A DNA stretch of 64,000 nucleotides from positions 2,356,001 to 2,420,000 of the forward strand of contig NC_060110.1 of assembly GCF_021155765.1 (NCBI RefSeq), given 5' to 3'. Below are positions 1 to 11,867 of this stretch, one piece after another (the first letter of the stretch is position 1; each line of letters begins with the position of its first letter). Origin of the DNA: Diprion similis. Its lineage: Eukaryota > Arthropoda > Insecta > Hymenoptera > Diprionidae. Below the pieces are notes generated by a model. The model saw only the letters and a program-made list of their open reading frames with translations, had not been told where the DNA came from and ran no database searches. The position numbers and the translations under genes were made by a program.

Positions 1-456
1 GGATTTGTTATTGGAATCCACGTAAGGTAATAAACAAATTGTTGGGAACATTAACTTAATCGCGTCAAAGTACGATTTATTCCATCCTCTGTCCGTTGTA
101 CCTCATTGATATTGTATCGAAAGCCTTGCTCGGATATTTGCCGTTCGATCGCGGAGAGGGTGAAGAAATAGTATATTGTGTAGCTAGTGCGTGAAGTAGG
201 TCATATCCGACGAGTGTGAAGTTTGCAAGCACACGAGGCAGGTATCGCCTTCACGCACTAGACACAGATTCTATTTCTTGTAACACATGCGTAGGAAAGT
301 GTTATTCGAGAGGCAAACTAACGCCGGTCTGCTTCGGAAAATAAAGTATATCTCGAATGCGCGCGTCAGCCAACTCTATCATTCAGGAATAAGGCGCTTC
401 ACGCACGCTTCGTGAGCCTCGAGAATGACATTTTCCAGGCAGGTGTTACAAAAAAG
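1..456 (+). repeat. Dispersed repeat R1, copy 1 (cut by window edge)
   Basis: Positions 1-456 match 8640-9122 in the same orientation over nearly the whole length. The inner part also matches 40950-41440 in the opposite orientation. The core, from about 166, holds an inverted pair around the word AGCTAGTGCGTGAAG and its reverse complement, so a single strand could fold into a hairpin. It ends in CAGGTGTTACA. No protein is encoded. Confidence 0.75.
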
Positions 457-1740
457 TATTCTCCTCACAATATGTTGTTACTGATCAATTTTGACAACTG
501 TGGAGACATGTCAGTCTGAAGTACATGTGCATCATGGAACGAACGGCCCAGCTGTTGTTAAATTACTGCAGTGTACGTGAGAAAAGTTTTATTCCAAATT
601 ACAACTAATTTTACTCAAGTCATGTTGTATCGATACACAAATTAAGTTTCGCACAATTTATTATGCCAGCAAATTTCATCTGTCTAGCCTGCACATTCAG
701 CCTTAATTGGACAACAAGTCAAAATTGTTTTTTATCATGGAATTTGTACGACGTTTCAAAATTTGAAAGATGGGGCCTCAATAGAATTTCAAAAATCATT
801 AAGAAACTGCTTATGTTCACATCATGTAGAACATCAAAATTGATCCAACGGCTCGAACTGATTTTCATACGGAGACTACGCGTTCTTTTCGTCCTGCTTC
901 ATGAATTTTGCCCCCAAGGAAGGCTTCTAACAACGTATTATTGCTAGAGGTCTGCACAGTTTGAGTGAATTTTTGAGATGTGTCGTATACCCAACTTTCT
1001 GAGCTGTAAAACAATGAGGAATATCAGAATATTTCTATCAATGATACGGTTCATGTACCCCAGGGTGTTTAAAAAAAAACATCTTTTTCCTGAATCGCGC
1101 ATCAAGATGTCGCTAGAGCATGTCAAATAGGATATCTCAGCCAAATATATTTTCCAATATTGTTATTCTGAGGTGCAAATTTTGTTTCTTCCATTTTCCA
1201 TTTCAATAACACATAAAAAAAAGTTCCAGATTTTTTGAATTTCCTATTCTTGTAAACACCTTGACGTATGAACTCTCTTATTACAGATTCTTGTAGAAAA
1301 TCACACGCTCATCAAAAAAGAACTAAGATCTTCCTAATTTTAACCAATCAAGAGATATTTGCCTACAGCATTGAGTCGTCTTAAAAATTTCTTGAACGGT
1401 TAGAGTAAGAAGAATTCTATCTCATTGTAAATACTTTTCTACAGAACCTCAAATTTCTTACAAAAAATTTATGTAGGTAGTCTATAACTTGACCATTTTA
1501 CAAGAAAGAAAAAAGTAAAGGATATTTTGATTTTTTTTCAGTGTCATTGAAAAGAAAGTGAAAAAATAAAATAGGTGCCTCGAAATATCAATATTCCGAG
1601 CTTATATTCGGCTGAGATATTCTATTCGAGATGCTCTACAGGAATGATGCGCATTTCGAGAAAAATTTTTTTACGATAAATGGCCTCGCTCCTTAAAGTG
1701 CAGAACAATACTTAGTTAGCATATTTTAATGGTACATTAC

Positions 1741-4461
1741 TCGAGGTGTATACACATTCAGAACCAAGCAGTCTTCGTCTCCTACGAAGTCGCCTGTTTC
1801 GTAGATCTGTGCACAATAAGGGGCTTTTCTGCTCGCGTCGAATGTCCCATTCCAAGGTTCTGGTGCTAACGGGCCTTTGAATCTGGACAACATTAGAACA
1901 ATCACAATGAATCGCTGCGTTGGACTTGGAAATTACTTCTTGGAAAATTGTCTATGAGGAATAAAATCCGCAGGTAGTATACAGGTATAATCAGCTAATA
2001 CCCTTCCTCTTATTGCAGTCTTAAACTTCCATTATGATCGAGTTGAATTGGCTTAAATGATAATCCAAAACTCACACAGTTCAAATAACAATCACATTTT
2101 ATTGAGTCATCGTTAGACTTTTAGTTACCTCAGCATATTTGAAAGATCATTTTTAGTGTATCAAGGAGGATAGCCGTATCATATTGATTCAAAAAAAAAA
2201 CTCGGGTGCCAATAATTAAATATTACATTCATGTTTTTTTCTCAACTTTGTTTGGAGTCGCATTAATGTGGAGATTATTAGCAACTACTAACGACGAGGA
2301 GGAATGTTACTTGAGTGTGCAGAATAATTGTTGGTGTACAGATAGGTCACATATTGTTATCTTACTGGTGATCTTTCAAATTTCTTCCGTTTTATTGTGG
2401 TTTTCACCGATACTATGAAATATTTATTAACTTTTTATTGTGTAAAAATTTCGGAACTTTTTCTACGTTTGCGTCGTTCAAGGCCTGTTTAATATTACCG
2501 AGTATACTACCGTGGGTTCTTCGAATTTGGTACTTAAAGTATTTCAAATCTATTTCCTATTGTATTTTATTAGATTGTGGTTATCACAATAGATGTGTCG
2601 ACACTTTTCTAACAATGAGATAAACAAGCTGGTGATTTCGGAATCTCGGATCCGCATTCGATTTATTGTAACTTGTTCTTTACTCTGCAACTTGCGGGTA
2701 GGGTTTCTATAATCAAGCTATTTTCTTTTGTGTGTTACCTGTATATATCTTTATTTGATTACCACTCTGTGTACCTTTCGTTGTGTATAGTTTTCTCATG
2801 GCCTGTTGGAGAGTTCACGGTGTTACTGGGATTTGGTTGACATTCGGTTCTGTTTTCGAGGCTTCTAAGCTAGTTTTATAACAGTATTTGATTTTTGTTG
2901 ATGTTTTTGGGTTGTGCGGATAAGATTTTTATATGGATTTCCTTTTCGTTGAATAATTTAATTTGGACACTTTCAGCTAGCTGATTTTTTGCACATGGAA
3001 TAACAATTTCTGGAATCGTTGTATTCTGGCTCATGAAGATTATGGTAAGCTCGTTTCATGATTCGTTTAATTTTACAACGGTCAGTAAGGTAGCATATAA
3101 TACTGCATCCAAGTTGAAAAATAATTTGAGTAGTGACACTAAAATATAAGGTCCTCCATTGAGAAATATATCGCGTAGCACATTTTTCCTCCGATGGCGA
3201 CGCTTTCAATGGGAATTTCCTAAGTTTTAGAGTTTCCTTCCAGACTTTCAAGTCAATCATTATTTTCTACTTTCGTACGAGTTCAATATCCATCACAATA
3301 CATACCACATCTCCAATTTCATCACTAATTTTGATAATTGTTCCTCTATTTTTGAGCATACTTACGGTAAAAATAAAAATAAAAAGTGTACCACCTCCGT
3401 CAATAACTCGACTACTTTATGGTTTTTGTAAGCACTAGTGATTTGAAGTCAACTTCTAGTCCCCAGTGCTCACGAAAATTAAACAATATTCTCGTTTTTG
3501 TATGATGTAGCATAGAAAATAGAATTAGTAGCACGTGCGTACATAGCACCTTACGCTCGTCAAGAATTCCCTATTTTAAACGCACTTGCCATGAAGATGA
3601 CTATTTTTTTGACACCCAAATGCCACTCGCCATTCACAACCCATTGAAAACTTGAAAACAATGATCGAAAAATAGAGAATGCCATCCTTCCACTCCAAAT
3701 CTCGCGAAAAATTGTTTATTTCGAAAGCGAAATGTTTTCTCTTATTTTTTCATTAAAAGCGATCTGCATGTTTCTGAGGTGGATAAAAGGTCATACATTA
3801 AGGACGAGTGATTGGAAAAATTTGAACGTTTTCGTTTAAAGTTTTCGGGGGTCGTACCAACATAAAAAAAATCCCTAATAACGTTAAAAAATGTCATGGT
3901 GAACCACTGACAAAGTTGAAATGAAAAGCCTCAGTATGTTCACGCTAATTGAACTTTGTACTTTACAAATAAAAGATACGTAATAAATGCATTAAGAAGT
4001 ATATACAATACACTACTGAAGCCTATAAGAGAAGTCGACACGTTTTATGTCTAGTTTTCAAGCATGTCATTTGCGAGTTTCACGCAATACTGAGAAGCAA
4101 AACCAAATTATTGACCATCCGCTAATGCAGCATATATCATTTTCAATCGTGGTATTGGTCAAAGTCCTTATTCAACTCATTGTCAGCATATATTGACCAC
4201 TGTAACTTACCTGAGTTCTCCAAGTGGTGGTTTGGCAAAAGGGACGCTCTCAAAGCCGAAGATACTTCTGTTGCGTTGTGTGATCAGGTTTATACCTCGA
4301 AGAACCCCTTGAGGTATCCTTATTTCTGGACGATCCGTGTCCTTGCCATCGGTAGCTCTGACACTGTTTAACCGAGATGTGTACCGTGTTCCGTGCAAAT
4401 CGCTTATTGCAAAAACGACTGCGAAGTACGCGAGCGTTTTAAAAGACCAACTTAGTGCCAT
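1741..4461 (-). CDS. Secreted type-B carboxylesterase, gene A (exons 1-2 only, runs off the window)
   Basis: Exon 1 is 4461-4211 and exon 2 is 1882-1741; the rest must lie left of the window. Exon 1 starts with Met in a hydrophobic signal peptide (MALSWSFKTLAYFAVVFAIS), then the esterase start region ending PFAKPPLGELR. The donor is GTAAGT in phase 2. Exon 2 opens FKGPLAPEPWNGTFDASR and ends in the type-B carboxylesterase signature DEDCLVLNVYTPR, with the usual cysteine pair. Exon lengths (251 and 142 bp) and phases equal those of gene C, and both exons are open and splice in frame. The active-site serine exon is not in view, so activity cannot be judged. Expected role: hydrolysis of carboxylic esters outside the cell or in the secretory path. 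A TATA box lies 40 bp upstream of the start codon. Confidence 0.8.
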
Positions 4462-4500
4462 CTCTGGTGTGATTGTGTCCAGCGAGCGTGAGAGAAGCCT

Positions 4501-4508
4501 GTTTTATA
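4501..4508 (-). promoter_or_regulatory. TATA box of esterase gene A
   Basis: On the minus strand this reads TATAAAAC, 40 bp before the ATG at 4461. The same box sits at the same distance in gene C and is mutated in copy D. It implies a 5' untranslated leader of only 10-20 bases (inference). Confidence 0.6.
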
Positions 4509-5879
4509 TTGAAGATTGCGACACCGCTTATCTAATTGTCGGTATGATTAGCGAGTTGTACAGCAGAATTACTACTTCAGAAGATTCAAGACGTATTTTT
4601 TCAATTCTTGCGTCACATGGAGCGTCTAGTAGGTGGAATTTTATACTCGAATGTTAGTTCTTTATCAACGGAATTGTATACAGTGACTTCTCATTCGGAA
4701 ATAATTTTTTCCGTTATGCACGAGTTATTTCATCAAGCTCATGTAAACTGGAGTTATCGTTTATTGAAGCTGTGATAGGGAAATTGACCGCGGAGTGACC
4801 ACGACAAATTACCACCCGAAATTACTTTTATCTCGCATTATTACTTAAGCTATTATCGCAGACTCGAGAACCTTTCCTTCGATGATTTTATACATTCGAT
4901 TTTTCTCTTAAAACTCTCAAGATTTCTATTCAGAAAAATTCTAGAATCTCGGCCAGAGTCCCATTACTCAGGCACAATCACTGCTACATGAATAGACACT
5001 CACAAGATCTATGCACCGTGAGCAACTCGGCTCAATACAACTAGGCGATATCACCTTAATCGCCGACTACACAAGGTATATTCCAAAATGAATCGTTACT
5101 CCTCAAAGTTATAAACTTTCCTCCCTTCTTCATGATTCTACACCTTGGTTACGTAAAAATTCATATCCCAAATAGACGCAGTATAAGAAAAATTAATCAC
5201 TTAATGTTAGCTATCTGACAGTGGTGTAGAAATCAAGAAACTTGGACTTGATAACAGCTTCAAGGCGGTCGGTTTCAATCACCTCAGATGAATCTCCCGA
5301 AATCCATCAGAGATACGAGAAAAAGCGCGGGTCCACGTCACTTCGGTCAAAAAATAAAGAAAATCGACAAGTCATAGATCTTTGCATCATATAAAATATC
5401 CAAAGTACTATGTTAAGAAGAAAACCATTTTAAGGAATTTGAATTTTGTTCAAAAAAGGCGGTGTGAGAGCTATGTGAATTTTTCTACATAACTATTGCC
5501 GCGCTTTGTTTGAAAATTTATGTTTCCGAAAGGATTTATCGGAGCGGACTAATGCTGCAATCATTCTATTTGTGAAAAAATGCACTTCAATGCTTTCAAT
5601 CATTTTTACAGTTTTTTTTTAAATTCTCGCCATTTCCGCGGGACTCACAACGATTCACGGAGATACTTTCTTCCATACAATTGTATCCTTTCTCCTTCAA
5701 TCCAAAAAAATTCGAATCTTTGGAGAGAATACCGGGGTCGGAGAAAAAACCCGCTACGTCGGCGCTACTCTCGCGAGCTCGCTGTGTTGCGTATACGAAG
5801 GAAACTCAACAGTCCTCTGATGTTGTGAATTTTCTCCCGAACACAAATCACACGTTTATATGATATGAATTTGGCGAGA

Positions 5880-6700
5880 TTCGTAGTTAATACGGAATGG
5901 TGTTTGAAGTAGGACTAGGTCGTGTCTTTGTGAATTAGGAGAATCTTCGATAATATATGGAATGGAAGTTGACTTCTTGAAAGTCGAATACCAAGTTTAC
6001 TTGATGAAATCCAAATGACTCAAAGATTGAGAGTGAGAATGCAGGAAACGTGTCGGAAGTTAGAATAGTATTGGAGTAGTAAACATTTCAGATTTGAGCG
6101 GAAGTCTTCGCTGTTTGCAGTAGGTACAAGTCGTGCAGAAAATTCACGGTAATTTTCATGTTTATTGTCAGTTTCACTGATGATGACAACCCTATCTTAG
6201 CGGAATGGGACTACGAGCACCAATAACTGGATCGTCCGGGTCAAGTAAAAAAATTTACTTACAACGGAGGTTGATATGCAGGTCCAAGAAAAAAAAATCC
6301 GGTTCAAATTCAAATTTTTCTGCTCAAAGAATCCAAATTGTCTGTTCTAAAATGTAAACAATCTTCAACTGCTACGGGGTAGAAATCTGTGATCAAGACG
6401 ACTGGCTGTCGATGACGGCATCCACACCCAGCCGTCATGGTGATACCAGAGATGAAGGGGAGATGGAAGAAACTTCCATGAGTTAAATAAGTAATTATAT
6501 GATCGATTTATTGTACAAGATGTGAACAGTAGAATGAGAAGATACGGAAAAGAAAGCATTCGTAGTAGGGAAAAGGCAAGAGTTCAGTAAAGTTTCGGGA
6601 AAAGAGATGAATGTAGACGTTGGCCGAATAAAAGATTACTTGAGAGTGGATATATATATGGGAGAAAGGATACAACAGACGGAGTAGTTGCAGTTTACTA
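5880..6700 (-). repeat. Dispersed repeat R2, copy 1 (inverted partner 14930-15670)
   Basis: Read on the minus strand, this stretch matches 14930-15670 on the plus strand in long blocks, for example around GATCAAGACGA, TCTTGTACAATAAATC (reverse sense) and GGGACTACGAG. No intact reading frame is shared by both copies. It is probably a transposon remnant of unknown class. Confidence 0.6.
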
Positions 6701-7080
6701 ACCGCTCTTTCACGCCTCACCCCCACGTAACACTGGTGACAGTGGTGATCCTCAGAATAAATGATGCAGTCGAATTACAGTCAAGCAGACGATTCGCGTT
6801 CGCAAGTAAATACCCGATAACGATTGTTTCAACAAACAGTATCTTCTCATTCCAGTTCATCTCCACAATATATCGAAAAATATCAGATTTCGTCGTTTGT
6901 TCACCCTCGTAAAAAATGTTACCGACAATTTATAACACAAAGGGGCTGTTCAAGTATAAGCTAACACTGTGACAGGGCAAGGTCATTCAGAAAAACATTA
7001 TCAAATATTAGCCCATAGTTGCAGGCATTCCAGGCTAGCGTTAGCTAACATGGAAAGTCGACGTTCTACTGAACATGTTT
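6700..7080. repeat. Inverted repeat arm paired with 26640-27110
   Basis: The words CACCCCCACGTAACACTGGTGACAG (here split by reading) and AGGGGCTGTTCAAGTAT recur in reverse complement at 26640-27110. Together with the foldback sequence beside each arm (7.44-8.28 and 25.74-26.64 kb), it forms a composite repeat present twice in opposite orientation. Weak reading frames on both strands follow the repeat and are not conserved. Confidence 0.6.
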
Positions 7081-7229
7081 ATGTGTTGGAATCGATTTGT
7101 ATGATTCTTTCTGGATTAATTGGACCCCCAGGAACGCAGAGAACGCATCAAAAAGAGCGTAGGACCAGCAGCACAGAAATGACGATAAAAATCTTCAGTG
7201 TTTCGGCTCCAACTTTATTGCACACGATA

Positions 7230-8285
7230 TATGCTTTATACAGCAAGAGCATGTCATGTGTTTTTTCAGAAAGCACGAAATCGAAAATAGGGTCGTGTAA
7301 TGTCAGTTTTGTTAGGCACAGTGCATACGTGTAGTGCTGAAAAGACCACTTTCAACTCCTAGGAATAAAAAGTGGTCTTTTCTGTTTTCCGCGCACGCGC
7401 ATTCGCAGACTTATTCGGCTGTCATAGAAACAGCAACTTTGTGTGCGGAAAACATGCATGGAAAATGCGTCAAACGCGCTCGCGTTAAATCAAACCAACC
7501 TCCGCGCATACTGGTAGCTATAGAATAATCGCTACCCTTCATGTTTCCAAATTTGAATAGATAATATTCTTGAACGGTGAATTCCTTCGTGTTACATATT
7601 TGATGTGAGAATAGCTGGGACCAGATATGTGTGAATAGTTTTGTAAATTCGTTGACTCGACGATAAAGCGGTTATCATTTTTCTTTATAACGATATTTTT
7701 GACGATAAGCTACAAAGTTATATTACCGTACTGAGACGAATTGATACTTACATAATCAGTCAATTGATAAAGATATTTTTTGCCAAGATAAATTGCCATG
7801 CTTACCAGCTAATCGACAAGCAGAGGTCAAGGAATTGAACTGACTATTTCAACTAACTGGGCTTGCATGAAAACTGCTATTTAGATTCTGTATCTCATTG
7901 CATGCCTTCAACTCGCGGATGAGGTTGCTGGCTGCATGGCAATTCGGCAGTTGAATACGTGCGCGTATTCCAAAGACGTACCTGATCGATATTAGAAGTA
8001 CGGAAAAGCCTACAGCATGATTAGCAAAAAATATCGTAATCAATTGGCTGATAATATAAGTGTCGATTCGTCTCAGGACGGTAATATAACTTTGTAACTT
8101 ATGGTAAAGAATATCGTTATGGAGAATAATGCTAACCGCTTTATCGTCCAGTCAACATATTTACAAAACTATTCACACATATCTGGTTACAGCTATTCTC
8201 ACATCTAATACGTAACACAAAATAATGCACCGTTCAAAAATAATCTATTTAAATTTGTAAGCATGCAGGGTAGCGAATATTGAGA
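7230..8285. mobile_element. Foldback-type repeat, copy 1
   Basis: The left part (7440-7740) is the reverse complement of the right part (about 8060-8285): GGTAGCTATAGAATAATCGC and the ACATATTTGATGTGAGAATA block return inverted near the right end. The middle contains TTGCATGCC and TTAGCTGG-type blocks that also mirror each other. The leader at 7230-7440 resembles 42280-42530 and 56480-56720. No transposase is visible, so it is non-autonomous. Confidence 0.6.
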
Positions 8286-8289
8286 TCAA

Positions 8290-8640
8290 ACGTATTTCCG
8301 AAACCTTTGTCACATCGCCCCATATTCTAACCTGTTTCCGACTTCACTCTAACCCAACTCTGATCCTTTGTGTGAACGAACCCACACACAAGTACTGTGA
8401 ATCGCATATTGTGACGCAAAGGTGCGAAACCAAAGCACTGATCGAGTCCGCGAACACCAAATGCGAAGGGGGCCGGGGAGAGGGACGGCCGTCGAGCCTT
8501 CTTCCGACGGGCCGAAAGCCTTTAGTCAGAATAATAACACCGTAACCGACAGGTCAAGTATCTTCAATAGTTTCGTGAGTGTGTGTGTGTGCTAGCAACT
8601 AGATAATGGTATCTTGATCGCAGCCACAATTGCGGGTTCG
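8290..8640. other. GC-rich block with no recognised gene
   Basis: It sits between the foldback repeat and repeat R1. About 8460-8520 is much richer in G and C than its surroundings (GGGGGCCGGGGAGAGGGACG). A short GT microsatellite lies at 8577-8591. I see no coding exon here. It could be part of the neighbouring repeat or a captured promoter or rDNA-like fragment. Confidence 0.4.
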
Positions 8641-9122
8641 TTACCGGAATCCACGTAAGGTAATAAACAAATTGTTGTCAACATTAACTTCATCGCGTCA
8701 AGGTATGATTTATTCCATCCTCTGCTCGTTGCACCTTCTTGATATTGTATCGAAAGCCTTGCTCGGATATTTGCCGTTCGATCGCGGAGAGGGTGAAGAA
8801 ATAGTATATTGTGTAGCTAGTGCGTGAAGTAGGTCATATCCGACGAGTGTGAAGTTTGCAAGCACACGAGGCAGATATTGCCTCCACGCACTAGCCACGC
8901 ACTCTATTTCTTGTAACACATGCGTAGGAAAGTGTTATTTGAGAAGCGAACCGACCCCGGCTGCAGCGGAAAATAAAGTATATCTCGAATGCACGCATCG
9001 GCCACGAATGTTCTCCAGCGGAAAATGGAGCATATCGAATGTGCGCATGCGTCGACTTTAATATTCAGGAATAAGGCACTTCACGCACGCTACGTAATCC
9101 CCGAAAATGACACTTTTCAGGC
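8640..9122 (+). repeat. Dispersed repeat R1, copy 2
   Basis: This is near-identical to 1-456 and includes the hairpin around AGCTAGTGCGTGAAG. A diverged direct repeat at about 8955-9055 (GCGGAAAAT..CGAATG) appears twice. Its right end abuts the broken 3' end of esterase relic B exon 2, so it may mark the break. Confidence 0.75.
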
Positions 9123-10863
9123 ATTACTTATAACCAAGCAATATTCCTCTCCTACGAGTTCCCCAATTTCGTTGATCTGTGCACACCAAGGGACTATTCT
9201 GCTCGCATCGAACGTCCAATTCCACGGTTCTGGTACTAATGAGCTTTTCAATCTGGACAGCAGTATAAGAATGAAAATTTTTCGCTGCGTTAGACTTGGA
9301 AATTGAATCGTGGAAAATGATCAATGAGGAATAAATTCCACAGGTAGTATACAGGTATAATCAGCCAATACTCTTTCTATTTTTGCAATCTTACACTTCT
9401 ATTCTGATCAAGTTGAATTGGCTTGAATGAAAATCCAAGACCTATACATTTCAAAAAGGAATCACATTTTATTGACGCACTGTTAGACTTCAGTTACTCA
9501 AGCTTATTTGAAAGATTATTTTTAGTGTACAAAGGAGGATAGCCGTATCATATTGATTTAAGAAAAAAAAGCTTGGACGCCAATAATTGAATTTTTCTAT
9601 GTTTGAATCTTTTAAGGCCTGTCTTATATTACCGAGTATACTACCGCGGGTTTTTCAAATTTGGTAGATGAAGCATTTCAAGCCTTTGAGTCTTGTGATT
9701 GTTTCTCTACTTCTAATACATACTAACGACTAACAAAATATTTCTGCACTCCCTACGACAACTCCTCGACTACTTTACGGTTTTTACCAGCACTAATTGT
9801 GGGACTTCTGTCAACGATTGAGCACTGGTACTTATAAAAATTCCACAATATTCTTGTTTTCGGCAGGAGGTAGTACAGTGAATAGAATTTGTAGCATGTG
9901 CGCAGATGGGAACTTCTTGACTCGTGTGAGTTTCGTGGCAGGCACCTGACGCTCGTCAAGAAATCCCCATTAAAAACGCACCTGCCATAAAAATAACTAT
10001 TTTTTGACGTCCAAATGCCACTCACCATTTTGAAACAATCGGAACGTGAGAAAATGGAAGATTGAAAAAATAGAAGATTGAAAAAATAGAACACGCCGTC
10101 TTTTCACTCTGAATCTTGCGTGAAAATGTTTTATTTTGGAAACGGAATGTTTTGTTTTCTTTTTTTATTCAAAGTGATTTGGATGTTTCTGAGATGGGTA
10201 AACGGTGATAGGGTGAGAAAGAGTCAATACAAAAATTTGAACGTTTCCTTTGGAAGTTTTCAGGGTCGTATCAACGTATGAAAAATCCGTAATAAGATTA
10301 AAAAATGTCATGACCAACCACTTACAAAGTTGGAATGGAAAGCCCCATATGCTCACGCTATGGAAACTTCGTATCTTACAAACACAAAGTACGTCATGCA
10401 TGCATTAAGAAATATATGATTCACTGACAAAGCCCACAAGAGAGGTAGGCATATTGTATGTTCAATTTCCTAGCATCTTACCTGGAGCTTTTGTGTAATA
10501 CCTGACGGAAAAACCGAAGTAGAAACCATACGCTTATGCAGCATATATCATTCTTAATCGTGGTATCAGTCGATCAAAGTCCTCATTTAACTCACTGTAT
10601 CATACCTGAGTTCCACGACTAGTGGTTGCTCAAACGGGATGCTTTCGAAGCCGAAGATGTTTCTGTTGTGACAACTAATCATGTTTATTCCGCGAAGAGC
10701 CACTTAAAGGTATTCTGACTTCTTGACGATCCGAGTTATCGCCATTTGTAGCTGTCACACTTTCAAGCGTAGTTCTATACGTGGCCTTATAGAAACCAAT
10801 CGTCAGATTGATCACCACGCACCAAAGGCGCGGGATTTCGAAAACAGGTTTAGTGCTACCCAT
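9122..10863 (-). pseudogene. Esterase relic B (exons 1-2, frameshifted and truncated)
   Basis: Exon 1 is 10863-10606. It has a diverged leader, then SVTATNGDNSDRQEVRIP, which matches gene C. A 1-bp insertion follows: the segment that reads CCTCAAGGGG in C is one base longer here. In the shifted frame the match resumes (NIFGFESIPF) and ends at an AG|GTATGA donor. Exon 2 starts at 9252 after a normal acceptor and reads FKSSLVPEPWNWTFDASR-like sequence once its first codons are allowed for. It loses homology after EEYCLV, before the expected NVxTPR end, where repeat R1 begins. The intron between them shares blocks with intron 1 of A and C. No downstream exons follow. It is a dead third copy of the array. 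Confidence 0.75.
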
Positions 10864-10899
10864 TGATCGATTATAAATTACGAACACTAAATACTGTAG

Positions 10900-11790
10900 T
10901 AAAATTACTTTGTATCTGTGGTATCTATAGTGATCAGGATTAGTAAGAATAAATGGTGTTTACAGTTCGACGTCAACATTTCGACTGCGAGCTGTGTAAA
11001 TCACACGGTCCCATTGCAGTCCAGTCTAGTCGCTGTCATGGACAAAGGATACCTGAAGGTAACATAATTGGATACCACGATTTTTTTTCGTCACAGAAGA
11101 GGGGGCGGGGGAGGGATTGTTAGTCTACATCCTACATCCCGAATTTCAGATAGATTCTGCTGTAGCTTTGACCTCCATATTAAATTTGTAGAGGTGTTCA
11201 TTTTTCACGAATCACTCGCTCATTCTCAACTTTCATCTAAAAAGAGTCCGGACTCGATTTCAAGGAAATTTAATTTCATGCACTTTAATCCAACGGTAAA
11301 AATTGCCATGTAAATCGCTTACGCGTCGTTTGCGCAACGAGCACCTGTGTAATGCAAAAAAGCAGACTTCCGGTGATCTGCGATCGGTCTGAAGATATAT
11401 TTTGATTGTAACGTTTTCACGTGAACTAAGCAGCTTTGGGGTACCTTGGAGGCAATCGTTGAACTGACTCCGATCGTTGCGTCACAAGTACACGCCCTGA
11501 CAAAAGTCTGTGGGTCGACGTGGTCTGCTAGCTGGCCCGGAAATCGTAGTCGAACTGGCTTCATCAGAAATCAATAGCGCCCTGCGGATTCTACGGATTG
11601 CTGTGACTCGTTCATAATCGAACGATTTGGAGAATAGTTGTAATGTCAACGATGTATTGCTAGGTGATGTGAGAATGACGATGGACTTATATTTTACTGG
11701 GCGTTCTGCAATTGAAATCCCTGACAATATGCGCTGTTTTACTATAAAGTTTATCTTATATTTTTCAATTTGAATTTGACAAGCGTAGCT
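10900..11790. other. Intergenic, no gene recognised
   Basis: This lies between the 3' end of gene C and relic B. Several overlapping short frames exist on both strands, the longest about 140 codons on the minus strand and overlapping the 3' end of gene C. None resembles a known family or has a plausible gene structure. Confidence 0.4.
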
Positions 11791-11793
11791 TGT

Positions 11794-11799
11794 TTTATT
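11794..11799 (-). terminator. Polyadenylation signal of esterase gene C
   Basis: AATAAA on the minus strand, about 70 bp after the TAG stop of gene C, a normal distance for a short 3' untranslated region. Confidence 0.55.
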
Positions 11800-11867
11800 A
11801 CAGATTTTGAGTAATTGGTAGAACAAGTTCGGAATATAAGAAGAAGTTAAATGATTGAGAACAGCTG

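Larger units (their letters stand above)
480..5810. repeat. Tandem segmental duplication, left unit (partner 17630-24190)
   Basis: This stretch and 17630-24190 align in the same direction through esterase exon 2, intron 1, exon 1 and about 1.3 kb upstream of exon 1. Shared landmarks include the GGAGACATGTCAG word at the left edge and CTCTCGCGAGCTC near the right edge. The partner carries an extra 2.2-kb element. It is a duplication of an esterase 5' half together with its promoter. Confidence 0.8.

Noticed and set aside
4337..4657. Plus-strand 106-codon frame over esterase exon 1 and its promoter
   Set aside because: It is the antisense shadow of gene A exon 1; the similar frame at 22838-23083 is the shadow of gene C.
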